NCBI GenBank assembly: GCA_016928815.1
Contig: JAFGJZ010000185.1
Location: 1-59,648 of the forward strand
Reading direction: 5' to 3'
DNA length: 59,648 nt
DNA from: Spirochaetota bacterium
Lineage (GTDB): Bacteria; Spirochaetota; UBA4802; JAFGJZ01
Both the position numbers and the translations under genes were made by a program. The notes below the pieces were generated by a model, which had not been told where the DNA came from, made no database searches, and saw only the letters and a list, made by a program, of their open reading frames with translations. Within the stretch, counting starts at the first letter, position 1. Every line of letters starts with the position of its first letter. Positions 29,459-38,564 of this stretch are shown here, in pieces.

Positions 29459-31121
29459 TTATACTGTCAATCCTTACGGAATAATCCCTGAATATCATTT
29501 CTCCAAGTTTCTGCTGTTCAAGCAGTATTTCAGAAAGAATATTATCATCAGTAAGGGGATTTATTGTTACTGCACGCAGACTGACTATCATCTGTCCGTG
29601 ATACTGAGTTGATTCAAGAACCGTTCTCGATACAAAACTATTGTCCTCATGCCGCAGATGGCGGTGAAGATCCTTATTAATGTCATTTAATGCTGTATTT
29701 ATTTCTATTATCTTTTCTGCATCATATCCGCGGGAATCACTGGACGCCGTTTCCATAATGAAATCCGAAATTTGTTCGGGAATAAACCGGTAGTTGATGA
29801 TAAATAATTCCGGAATATTAAGAAGCTCAAAACAGCTGCTGTTGATAATTGATTTCTGAAAAAATTTGGTAAGTTTAAAAGCATTCTCAAAAAGCAGCCT
29901 GAACCCTTCAGAACCGAAAACCTTCATTGCCACCCACGGCCGAAGTGCGGAAAAAGGACGTGAACCTTCAACCGTAAAACGGCCCAGATCGTATGAATCC
30001 TTTCTCAAAATGTAGGTCGAATTATGCTTGATGAAATCGGGATCCTTTTCATTCCGGAAAAGCACCATACCCATCGACAGCGGAAGATAAAGAAGTTTGT
30101 GCGAATCAAAAGTAACGGAATCAGCAAGTTCTATGCCCCGGAAAAGAGTACGGTACTGATCAACAAAAAGTACCGGACCTCCCCAGGCCGCATCAACGTG
30201 ATAATGTGCTCCACAGCTTTCAGCACATTTCCGGATTTCATAAAGATCATCAATATTTCCGGTTTCAGTTGATCCGGCAACAGCAACAATTGCAATAATT
30301 TTAATCCGTGCCCCGCCCGCTTTGTTATGTTCTTCAATTTTTGAAATTTCATGTTTCAGCAGATTTACATCCGCTTTATTATATTTATCAACCGGTATTT
30401 TTATTATATTGCGGGTTCCGACACCGAGAATTCCATTAATCTTATCAATTGAATAGTGACCTCTCCGGGATACAAAAACTACAGATCTTTCGACATTATA
30501 ATATTTATAGGCTTCGGCAATACCCTCTTCGGATATGCCTCTGAATGATCCGTCGGCAGGGAAAGCCTTATTACGTGCAATAAGCAGCGCGGTAAGATTT
30601 GCCAGCGTTCCGTCAAGTGTTACGCTGCCCAAAGAAACATTGCGGTTCTGTATTGAGGAGTTATAATATTCATCATTGAAATTATATATGAGACGGTGAA
30701 TCCAGCAGATTAGTTCCCTTTCTACAAATGTTGAAGCTTTTGCAGTTTCAATTTTGACCTGATTCTGGTTAAGAGCTGCTATAATCATTTCTACAAATAT
30801 CGAATAGTATGGAATGGCGCTTGTCATGTGTCCGATATAGTACGGGCTGCTGACTTTTACCGAATTACTGATTATTTTCTCTTCTATTTCACTGAAAATA
30901 TCCTTTAGCAGATGAGGTCCCCGGGGAATACTTATTTCCGAAAACATTTCTTCAAGACTTTTCAGACTGACGGAACTGTGAATGCCGCCTTTTTCCCGGA
31001 AATATGAATGCAGCATATTAAGAATCATCTGTCCGAATTCAATAAACCGGTCTTCACTTTCAGGGAAGATAAACAGCTTTCTCAAATGTTCAAAATCAGC
31101 ACGGATTTCTTTATACGGCAT
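29442..31121 (-). CDS. PLP-dependent group II decarboxylase, PanP-like
   Basis: YIGHMTSAIPYYSIFVEMIIAALNQNQVKIETAKASTFVERE; VDAAWGGP; DSHKLLYLP (PLP Lys). Confidence 0.82.
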   Translation of the reverse strand: MPYKEIRADFEHLRKLFIFPESEDRFIEFGQMILNMLHSYFREKGGIHSSVSLKSLEEMFSEISIPRGPHLLKDIFSEIEEKIISNSVKVSSPYYIGHMTSAIPYYSIFVEMIIAALNQNQVKIETAKASTFVERELICWIHRLIYNFNDEYYNSSIQNRNVSLGSVTLDGTLANLTALLIARNKAFPADGSFRGISEEGIAEAYKYYNVERSVVFVSRRGHYSIDKINGILGVGTRNIIKIPVDKYNKADVNLLKHEISKIEEHNKAGGARIKIIAIVAVAGSTETGNIDDLYEIRKCAESCGAHYHVDAAWGGPVLFVDQYRTLFRGIELADSVTFDSHKLLYLPLSMGMVLFRNEKDPDFIKHNSTYILRKDSYDLGRFTVEGSRPFSALRPWVAMKVFGSEGFRLLFENAFKLTKFFQKSIINSSCFELLNIPELFIINYRFIPEQISDFIMETASSDSRGYDAEKIIEINTALNDINKDLHRHLRHEDNSFVSRTVLESTQYHGQMIVSLRAVTINPLTDDNILSEILLEQQKLGEMIFRDYSVRIDSIIKKPR

Positions 31122-31244
31122 GAACCCTCCGATGGAAAATACATTGTAAATATACAGTTCAAAATTAAAAGTTTTTTTTTAAAGAATTTCAGAAAAGAAG
31201 TCGATATTAATGATGCAGGACAAACTTCAACAGGAGAATAAACC

Positions 31245-31550
31245 ATGGATCATATGAACAATGAATGGACTTTTCCGGAAAAAATATCCTTCACTGATGC
31301 ATATACATACTATTCAAAAATTGAATCTGACGGCTTTATTCCCCAAATTACTCTGGACTGTACGCAGACATCAGAAGTACATGCTTCGTTCATAGGGTTC
31401 CTGATTACATTTCATGAAAAAATACAAAGAGAAAAAGGAACCATGATGCTCAAGTGTTCCGAGTACCTTTCCAAAATGATTACCGAAATGAATCTTAATG
31501 AATATTTTTTTAATGAAAAAAATTATTCTTCATTCAGAAAAACAGCCTGA
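31245..31550 (+). CDS. Divergent STAS-like small protein
   Basis: ITLDCTQTSEVHASFIGFLITFHEKIQREKGTMMLKCSEYLSKMITEMNLNEYFF resembles anti-anti-sigma fold pattern. Confidence 0.55.
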   Translation: MDHMNNEWTFPEKISFTDAYTYYSKIESDGFIPQITLDCTQTSEVHASFIGFLITFHEKIQREKGTMMLKCSEYLSKMITEMNLNEYFFNEKNYSSFRKTA

Positions 31551-31553
31551 TGC

Positions 31554-32372
31554 TTACGGCTTCTTAATTTCCAGAATTCTGCTTATGTTAAAATAACGTT
31601 CCTCTTCACGCAGAAAACAATATCCGAAAATGATATTATTTTTACCGCGGCGGTAGATTTTTTCAACTCTGACCTTTCTTTCAGTTACATTATTGCTGTT
31701 ATCCCTGTATACAATCTCTATTTCATCTCCGCTTTGAATATGAAGCCCGTTTATTTCTCTTGATTTCAGTTCCGCAATTATGCCTGCCCTTTCAATTCCT
31801 CCCTGAAAATTTCTGAGTTTTAAAAAAGTCATTTTACGGCCTGGATCAATTTTTCTGATTATTTTTTTAAATATCTTCATGCATGCAACCGAATCATCCA
31901 GCGCCCGGTGAAAATTAACAATAACCCCAAGACTTTCCGCAACAGTCTGCAGTTTATGATTTCTTAATTCAGGATATGTTTTTTTTGACATGATTACCGT
32001 ATCAAAAGAAACGTATTTTCTGAAAGTCTTTTTTGATCGTGAAAATTCCATCTCAAGGAAAGCCAGATCAAAACGCGGATTCTGAATAACAAGAACACAG
32101 TCCGATAAAAACTCAAGTACGTCATCAGCAATTTCATGAAACACAGGCGCATCTTCCACGTCATTGTCGGAAATACCGTGAATCATAAATGCCGGTTCAC
32201 TGATAGGCATTTCAGGATTTACAAGTGAGCAGAATTTTTCAACAACCGGTGTATCAAGACGGAATTTTACGATTCCGATTTCGATAATACGGTCTGAGAA
32301 AGGACTGATGCCTGTTGTTTCCAGATCGAGAGAACAGAATGTAATGTCATAAAGAGAGGTTCCGGCTTCCAT
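31554..32372 (-). CDS. DnaQ/PolC-like 3'-5' exonuclease domain protein
   Basis: FCSLDLETTGISPFSDRIIEIGIVKF; VIQNPRFDLAFLEMEF; FHRALDDSVACMKIF (DEDDh). Confidence 0.88.
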   Translation of the reverse strand: MEAGTSLYDITFCSLDLETTGISPFSDRIIEIGIVKFRLDTPVVEKFCSLVNPEMPISEPAFMIHGISDNDVEDAPVFHEIADDVLEFLSDCVLVIQNPRFDLAFLEMEFSRSKKTFRKYVSFDTVIMSKKTYPELRNHKLQTVAESLGVIVNFHRALDDSVACMKIFKKIIRKIDPGRKMTFLKLRNFQGGIERAGIIAELKSREINGLHIQSGDEIEIVYRDNSNNVTERKVRVEKIYRRGKNNIIFGYCFLREEERYFNISRILEIKKP

Positions 32373-32377
32373 CCGAA

Positions 32378-33289
32378 TTAAAATTCCCCGATCATTTTAA
32401 TTTCGGTATGCATGTCAACATTGAATTTTTCTTTAACGGTTTTCTGAATAAGTTCAATTAACCTTCTTATATCAGCAGCTTTCGCATTTCCGTCATTTAT
32501 GATAAAATTAGTATGAAGTTCAGAAACCATCGCATCTCCGATTCTGAAACCTTTAAGGCCGCTGTCGTTAACAAGTTTCCAGGACTGATGACCATCAGGA
32601 TTTTTAAAGACCGAGCCTGCACTTGGATACGTCCAGGGATGTTTGAATTTCCGGTCATTTATGATATCTTCGATTTTACTCCTGAGAAGGCCGGCATCCT
32701 CAGTACGTGGAAGCATGAAATAGCCGCCTGTAATTATTACTGCATCATCAAGATCCATGTGACGGTAATGAGCATCAGTAGAACTCATATCACGGACTTT
32801 AAGATTTCCTGATTTGTCTATATATCTGATTTTTTTCAGAATATCAATGTAGGTTCCCATGAATGTTCCCGCATTCATTGAAATTCCTCCGCCTATTGAT
32901 CCCGGAATTCCAACAGCAAATTCCACACCTCCGAAACCGTTATCCACTGCAAAATCAATGAAATCGGTTTTTTTAACAGAGGCATCACAATAAATGAATT
33001 CTCCCTGAATTTCAATTTTTCCTTTTATGCCCATATCTTCTGAAATTCGTATAACTGCTCCGCGGATACCCTTATCTCCTACGAGAAGATTCGAACCTGC
33101 ACCAATCACCGTGTAATTAATATTTTCCTTAACACAGTATTTAATGATTTCCGATGCTTCATCATATCCTGCCGGAGTTATTAAAAAATCAGCCGGACCT
33201 CCGCATTTAAAACTGGTATATTCATTCATTGGGGCCGAATAACGGAATATTCCGTATTTCTCAAGATATGCGTATTTTTTTTCTGACAT
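32378..33289 (-). CDS. murB: UDP-N-acetylenolpyruvoylglucosamine reductase
   Basis: YTSFKCGGPADFLI; GAGSNLLVGDKGIRG; GIPGSIGGGISMNAGTFMG; YPSAGSVFKNP. Confidence 0.95.
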   Translation of the reverse strand: MSEKKYAYLEKYGIFRYSAPMNEYTSFKCGGPADFLITPAGYDEASEIIKYCVKENINYTVIGAGSNLLVGDKGIRGAVIRISEDMGIKGKIEIQGEFIYCDASVKKTDFIDFAVDNGFGGVEFAVGIPGSIGGGISMNAGTFMGTYIDILKKIRYIDKSGNLKVRDMSSTDAHYRHMDLDDAVIITGGYFMLPRTEDAGLLRSKIEDIINDRKFKHPWTYPSAGSVFKNPDGHQSWKLVNDSGLKGFRIGDAMVSELHTNFIINDGNAKAADIRRLIELIQKTVKEKFNVDMHTEIKMIGEF

Positions 33290-33441
33290 TTCTTTTCCAC
33301 TTTTTTAATTTATTCTTTTATCGGTTTTCAGACTTTTCCTGTCAATTTAAATATTATAGGCAGCCGAATGAATCAAAAGCAGAAAAATATTGCAATCTAC
33401 GGACATATTTCAAAAGAAGAATCATGCGGGGATTGCAGCAA

Positions 33442-33475
33442 TTGAACAAACCGCCTGTAAGAACGGTCTGTTCAA
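33442..33475. terminator. Strong hairpin between FKBP and murB (no U-tract)
   Basis: TTGAACA-a-ACCG-N10-CGGT-c-TGTTCAA, 11 bp with one mismatch. Confidence 0.4.
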
Positions 33476-33498
33476 AGTAATTTGCAGGGACAGAAAAT

Positions 33499-34194
33499 CT
33501 ATTTGAGTATTTCCAGAAGTTCGATATCAAAGATAAGAACTGAATTTCCGGGAATTTTCGGTCTCGGTTTCGGACCATAGGCGAGTTCTGACGGAATGAA
33601 AACCTTATAGTTTGCACCCGGTTTCATAAGCTGAAGGATTTCCCCCCATCCTCTTATCACCTCATTTAAAGCAAAAATTACCGGTTCATTTCTGGCATAA
33701 GAACTGTCAAATTCAGTTCCGTCAAGCAGTACTCCACGGTAATTCACCTTTACTCTGTCTGCAGGTCCTGGAGATCTGCCGGCACCTTTTTTAATTATTT
33801 TATACTGAATTCCTGAGGATGTAGTCTGAATTCCTTTTTCAGACCTGTTTTTATCAAGAAAATCACGTCCGAGTTGTAAATTATCAGTAGCGGTCTGCTG
33901 TGCCTTCTGATTAACAAGCCGGCTGAAATCGCTGAACGCCGCAGCAATTTCAGCATCAGTCATATCGGATTTTCCGTTTAGTGCGTCTTCGATTCCTTTA
34001 ATCAGGGCGGTTCTGTCAATTTCAACATTTGTATCCTTAAGATTTTTGCCTACCTGAACCCCCACTGCATAACTGTAATCTGTCTGCTTCGGATCTCCTT
34101 CCTTTTTGTTAACATCATCCTTACTGCATGAGATAAAAACAAGCAGCACTACCGCTGCAGTCATTAATTTAATCAGCTTCACAATATTCTCCAA
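33499..34194 (-). CDS. FKBP-type peptidyl-prolyl isomerase, lipoprotein (Mip/FkpA-like)
   Basis: Lipobox VFISCS; KVNYRGVLLDGTEFDSSYARNEPVIFALNEVIRGW; FIPSELAYG. Confidence 0.93.
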   Translation of the reverse strand: MENIVKLIKLMTAAVVLLVFISCSKDDVNKKEGDPKQTDYSYAVGVQVGKNLKDTNVEIDRTALIKGIEDALNGKSDMTDAEIAAAFSDFSRLVNQKAQQTATDNLQLGRDFLDKNRSEKGIQTTSSGIQYKIIKKGAGRSPGPADRVKVNYRGVLLDGTEFDSSYARNEPVIFALNEVIRGWGEILQLMKPGANYKVFIPSELAYGPKPRPKIPGNSVLIFDIELLEILK

Positions 34195-34214
34195 TTTTCA
34201 AATTAGAACAATTA

Positions 34215-34232
34215 TTTATCCGGCCGGATAAA
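34215..34232. promoter_or_regulatory. 18-bp perfect palindrome upstream of the FKBP gene
   Basis: TTTATCCGGCCGGATAAA between FKBP start (34194) and the next gene's stop. Confidence 0.4.
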
Positions 34233-34262
34233 AATAAAGCATTTTTTAAAAATGAACCCAGT

Positions 34263-34520
34263 TCAGACTCCTCTGTCGCATTTTTCATTTGCATCAATAT
34301 CTGACCATCTGCTGCATGAAGGACTTGAGCAGCAAAGACCTTTAAAACATGTTCCGGAAAGTTCAGCTGCAAGTGAAGCATTATCAGACGCTATGGCAGG
34401 TTCCTCTCCTGAAAAGTTATCATTGGAATAAGTGAAATTTTCATCACTCGTTTTCGACGCATTCAGCATTCCCGATACATTTATCAGGACCAGCAGAACC
34501 GGTAATAAATTTTTTTTCAT
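34263..34520 (-). CDS. Small secreted Cys-rich protein
   Basis: Signal peptide MKKNLLPVLLVLINVSGMLNA; C-terminal TCFKGLCCSSPSCSRWSDIDANEKCDRGV; GGA-type RBS. Confidence 0.6.
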   Translation of the reverse strand: MKKNLLPVLLVLINVSGMLNASKTSDENFTYSNDNFSGEEPAIASDNASLAAELSGTCFKGLCCSSPSCSRWSDIDANEKCDRGV

Positions 34521-34779
34521 TTTTTTTTCCTCTCAGTAATTTTTTAGTCATTGTCCATATCCATTTTCTGTGCATCATGACATGAGCAAATGACAACAGA
34601 GACATTACAAGCCCGCCCCAGTCATGCATAATTGTAAAATAACTCATCGGGAAATCCCTGTAGTTGAACCCGAATTTAAGAATTATCCCGGGCCATTTTA
34701 CAATACCCGTTATGAATGTAACCATAAATGCCAGAAGAATACCCATATCTATTGCATAGTTCAAAATACATTTTTTCAT
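34444..34779 (-). CDS. DUF4405-like membrane protein
   Basis: LAFMVTFITGIVKWPGI...MHDWGGLVMSLLSFAHVMMHRKWIW, recalled DUF4405 pattern with conserved His. Confidence 0.75.
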   Translation of the reverse strand: MKKCILNYAIDMGILLAFMVTFITGIVKWPGIILKFGFNYRDFPMSYFTIMHDWGGLVMSLLSFAHVMMHRKWIWTMTKKLLRGKKNEKKFITGSAGPDKCIGNAECVENE

Positions 34780-35102
34780 TTTTTCTCCTTTATTTTCATA
34801 TTCCTAAAAACAAACCCATGGATAAGACTGATGATAATTTAAATATTACCCGTAAATGTAACTTATTCGTTTAAAATTGTAACAGAATGTAACCGATGAA
34901 GACAAAAAACAGGATTTTAAAATAAAATTTTGCAAAAAAAGTTGCAGTATTTTATTGATGCTGATTCAATACACCTATATCAGGGAATTGTCCGGATTTA
35001 ACGGAAAATATCTTTATTCATAATTTGATATTATTTAAAATTAAAATCATATGAAATGACGATAATAATAAAAGGGGAAAACAGGATTTTTACAGGTCAG
35101 AT

Positions 35103-35615
35103 ATGCTTAAGAAAAAAAATGAGAAACATAAATCTACCGAATTTACCGATGGTACGGGCAGGAAATGGGTTCAGACTTCAGCCGAGGATCTGTTTTCAAG
35201 CGATGAAATAAACGACATCATTAAATCCATTGAGAAAGACACTTCCAGGGATGAAATAGTTCTCGCGCACATCGACTTTAAAAAAGTCAACCGCGAAGAC
35301 TATGAAGCACTCACGTCACTTCAGAAAGAACTTAAAAGAAAAGATGAAATATTAAAAAAACTGAGCACTGAAACCAGAACAATGATGGAGCGTAAAAACA
35401 GAAAACTGAACGAACTTATTGCGTACATAAAAAAAATGCACATGATTATTGCATTAAAGAAACTTGACAAAGAAACGCTTAATAAAATAAATATATCTCC
35501 TGAAGAAATATTAAAAATGCAGCCGGCCGATGAAGGTTCATTCTCGGTAAAAAAGATTGAAAATACTCCGACTGTTGAAATTGAACTGGATGAAAATGGA
35601 GATGAAATAGAATGA
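35103..35615 (+). CDS. Hypothetical coiled-coil protein, co-transcribed with cysS
   Basis: 170 aa ORF overlapping cysS start by 4 nt (ATGA); Lys/Glu-rich helices. Confidence 0.6.
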   Translation: MLKKKNEKHKSTEFTDGTGRKWVQTSAEDLFSSDEINDIIKSIEKDTSRDEIVLAHIDFKKVNREDYEALTSLQKELKRKDEILKKLSTETRTMMERKNRKLNELIAYIKKMHMIIALKKLDKETLNKINISPEEILKMQPADEGSFSVKKIENTPTVEIELDENGDEIE

Positions 35616-37051
35616 GCACCCTGAAAATTTACAATACGCTGACAAAAACCATGGAAGAATTTATTCCCGGCGGTGTTAAAAAGAATAGAATTGAAGATTA
35701 TCCAGAAGTATCAATTTATTCCTGCGGGCCAACAGTATACAATTTCGCTCACATTGGAAATTTCAGAACATTTACGTTTAATGACATGCTTCGACGTTAT
35801 CTGAAATTCAGAGGATACAAAGTCAATCACACTCTCAACCTCACTGATGTTGATGATAAAACAATAAACGGCGCAAAAGCTGAAAACAAATCACTGAAGG
35901 AATATACAGACCGTTTCATCGAGTTTTTCAAGGAAGATCTTAAAACCCTTAATTTTGACGAATTTGAGCATTATCCGCGTGCAACAGAATCAATTCCTGA
36001 AATGGCGGATATAATTGACCGTCTTGAAAAAAACGGTTTTACCTACGAAAAAGACAATTCTATCTATTTCAGCATAGCAAAATGGGATCATTACGGACAG
36101 CTAAGCGAACTTGATAAGCGTGAAATACAAACCGGTACAAGATACGATACCGATGAATATGAAAAAGATGACATCAGGGATTTTGTACTATGGAAGGCCC
36201 CGAAAAGTGAAGATGAACCCCAGTGGGAAATAAACCAGGGAAGCGGACGTCCGGGATGGCATATTGAATGTTCAGCCATGATCAGGAAAATTTACGGCAC
36301 CACCATTGATATTCATACAGGAGGAGTTGATCTCATCTTTCCCCACCATGAAAATGAAATTGCCCAGAGTGAAGCTGCCTACGGCGAAAAATTCGTAAGG
36401 TACTGGATGCACGTCAAACACCTGTTTGTCGAAGGTGCAAAGATGTCAAAATCAAAAGGTACTTTTTACACTATCCGGGATCTTGTTGAAAAAGGTTATT
36501 CTCCGCGCTCTATAAGATACCTTTTATTTTCTGCTCACTACAGGAAACAGCTGAATTTCACACTGGCGGGACTGGATTCAATCAAACAGCCTCTGGCACG
36601 GATAGATAATTTTGTTGCAAGACTGAAGCTCACAGCCGAAGGATGCAGTTCAGATGATGAGATTGTATCCGCATCCGGGAAGTTCATCAGCTCGTTTATA
36701 GAAACCATGGATGACGATCTTAATATATCCGGTGCGCTTGGAAATCTGTTCGACTACATACATGAAATTAATTCAATTATTGACCAAACCGGAATTACTG
36801 AAAACGGCAGCAGGCTGGTTTATGACACATTAAAAAAGGCGGACTCTGTTTTCGGGTTTATTTTTTTCAATGACAGCAAAGATACAAATACAGATATTGA
36901 TGCTGAAAGAATAGAAAAAATGATTGCTGAAAGAAAAGAGGCTAAAGCGGCCAAAAATTTCGCTGCTGCCGATAGCATAAGAGATGCTCTTCTTTCGGAA
37001 GGAATAATTCTCGAAGACGGAAAAGACGGGACTACATGGAAGAGAAAATAA
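35612..37051 (+). CDS. cysS: Cysteinyl-tRNA synthetase
   Basis: YSCGPTVYNFAHIGNFRTF; GWHIECSAM; KMSKSKGTF. Confidence 0.97.
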   Translation: MSTLKIYNTLTKTMEEFIPGGVKKNRIEDYPEVSIYSCGPTVYNFAHIGNFRTFTFNDMLRRYLKFRGYKVNHTLNLTDVDDKTINGAKAENKSLKEYTDRFIEFFKEDLKTLNFDEFEHYPRATESIPEMADIIDRLEKNGFTYEKDNSIYFSIAKWDHYGQLSELDKREIQTGTRYDTDEYEKDDIRDFVLWKAPKSEDEPQWEINQGSGRPGWHIECSAMIRKIYGTTIDIHTGGVDLIFPHHENEIAQSEAAYGEKFVRYWMHVKHLFVEGAKMSKSKGTFYTIRDLVEKGYSPRSIRYLLFSAHYRKQLNFTLAGLDSIKQPLARIDNFVARLKLTAEGCSSDDEIVSASGKFISSFIETMDDDLNISGALGNLFDYIHEINSIIDQTGITENGSRLVYDTLKKADSVFGFIFFNDSKDTNTDIDAERIEKMIAERKEAKAAKNFAAADSIRDALLSEGIILEDGKDGTTWKRK

Positions 37052-37767
37052 TATTCGGACGCAATCCCGTACTTGAATATCTTAAAGCCGATCCGCAGGA
37101 AATTCACTCGCTGTCAATTGCAGAAAACATCCACGGCAAAATAATTGATGATATCGGGTTTCTGGCTAAAAAAAACAATATCCGTATCATCAGAACAAGC
37201 CGGAAAGAAATGGATAAAATCACCGATGAACTCAATCATCAGGGTGTAATACTGCGGCTTAAAACATCTGCTAAAAAAACATCAGATTACCGTGATCTGA
37301 TTGAAGATGCTGTTTCAAAAAAAGGAGTAATCGTTTTTCTTGACCAGCTGACTGATCCGCAGAATATAGGTTCAATCATACGCAATGCCGAAGCCCTCGG
37401 AGCAATCGGCGTCGTAATGCCGAAAGCAAATACACCTGATATAAATTCAACTATAGTAAAAACATCCGCAGGCGCCACCGCATACATACCTATTGTCAAG
37501 GTTTCAAACGGCGCACAGTTTCTGGAAGAATGCAGGAAAAATTATATCTGGGTGATCGGTTCATCAGACAAGGCAACAACCGAGATAACCAGAATCCGTG
37601 AATACAGACCTGCAGTTCTTGTAATCGGCAATGAAGGAAGCGGAATGAGACGCTTAACTGGTGAAAAGTGCGACATTACGGTAAGAATAGAAATGCGGGG
37701 TAAAATATCATCCTTAAATGCTGCAGTAGCAAGCGGTATTCTTCTTCATGAAATATTAAAGGACTGA
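37036..37767 (+). CDS. rlmB: 23S rRNA 2'-O-methyltransferase RlmB (TrmH/SpoU family)
   Basis: IFGRNPVLEYLK; DQLTDPQNIGSIIRNAEALG; VIGNEGSGMRRLT; SLNAAVASGILLHEI. Confidence 0.93.
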   Translation: MEEKIIFGRNPVLEYLKADPQEIHSLSIAENIHGKIIDDIGFLAKKNNIRIIRTSRKEMDKITDELNHQGVILRLKTSAKKTSDYRDLIEDAVSKKGVIVFLDQLTDPQNIGSIIRNAEALGAIGVVMPKANTPDINSTIVKTSAGATAYIPIVKVSNGAQFLEECRKNYIWVIGSSDKATTEITRIREYRPAVLVIGNEGSGMRRLTGEKCDITVRIEMRGKISSLNAAVASGILLHEILKD

Positions 37768-37775
37768 AGGCAATA

Positions 37776-38564
37776 ATGAAATTCACTGAAAAATCATCTC
37801 TCTACAGACTTGCTGAACTTGCGGCGGAATTAAGATCCGAAAACGGATGTCCGTGGGATAAAAAACAGGATCATATGAGTCTGAGAAAATATGTCATTGA
37901 AGAAGCCTATGAAGTAATCGATGCCATTGAATCCGGTAAAGACCCGGACATAATTGAGGAACTCGGAGACCTGCTATACCAGATATTCGCCCATTCGCAG
38001 ATTGCAGCGGAGGACAACAGATTCACCGTTGATGATGTGGCTGACGCAATCATTGCAAAACTTATCCGCCGGCATCCTCATGTATTCGGAACCGATACGG
38101 CAGCAACACCGGAAGAAGTTCTCGATAAATGGGAAAGAATTAAAAAAGAGGAAAAGCGCAGTACAGAAAAAACTCTTCTTGAAAGCGTTCCGAACCACCT
38201 GCCTGCCCTGCTTAAGGCATTCCGTATCCAGGAAAAAACCTCACGTGTAGGTTTCGACTGGGAAAGTATTGACGGTCCGATTGAAAAAATAGAAGAGGAA
38301 CTTTCCGAGCTTAAGAACGCATGGAAGAAGAATGACAGGAATAATTTAAAAGAGGAACTCGGTGACATTCTTTTTTCAATTGTAAATGTTTCCAGATTTC
38401 TTGATATTGATCCCGAAGAAGCACTTCAGAGTTCAAACAGCAAGTTTATCAGACGTTTTACGGCAGTTGAAAAAACCGTTGATTCTAAAAACCTGAAATT
38501 TGAAGACCTCACTCTTGAAGAGCTTGATAAAATGTGGGATACCGCGAAAAAAGAATTAAAATAA
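37776..38564 (+). CDS. mazG: Nucleoside triphosphate pyrophosphohydrolase MazG
   Basis: RSENGCPWDKKQDHMSLRKYVIEEAYEVIDAIE; EELGDLLYQIFAHSQIA; second EELGDILFSIVNVSRFL. Confidence 0.95.
   Translation: MKFTEKSSLYRLAELAAELRSENGCPWDKKQDHMSLRKYVIEEAYEVIDAIESGKDPDIIEELGDLLYQIFAHSQIAAEDNRFTVDDVADAIIAKLIRRHPHVFGTDTAATPEEVLDKWERIKKEEKRSTEKTLLESVPNHLPALLKAFRIQEKTSRVGFDWESIDGPIEKIEEELSELKNAWKKNDRNNLKEELGDILFSIVNVSRFLDIDPEEALQSSNSKFIRRFTAVEKTVDSKNLKFEDLTLEELDKMWDTAKKELK

Noticed and set aside
33368-33445. Short plus-strand frame MNQKQKNIAIYGHISKEESCGDCSN* reminiscent of a NifH start (KxIAIYG)
   Set aside because: No P-loop follows and it stops after 25 codons. The similarity is limited to about six residues, so it is most likely chance in an intergenic region.
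34444-34520. Programmed frameshift producing a DUF4405-Cys-rich fusion at the A-runs
   Set aside because: The small protein has its own RBS, start and signal peptide. A fusion would bury the signal peptide mid-protein. I kept it only as an overlap/coupling finding.
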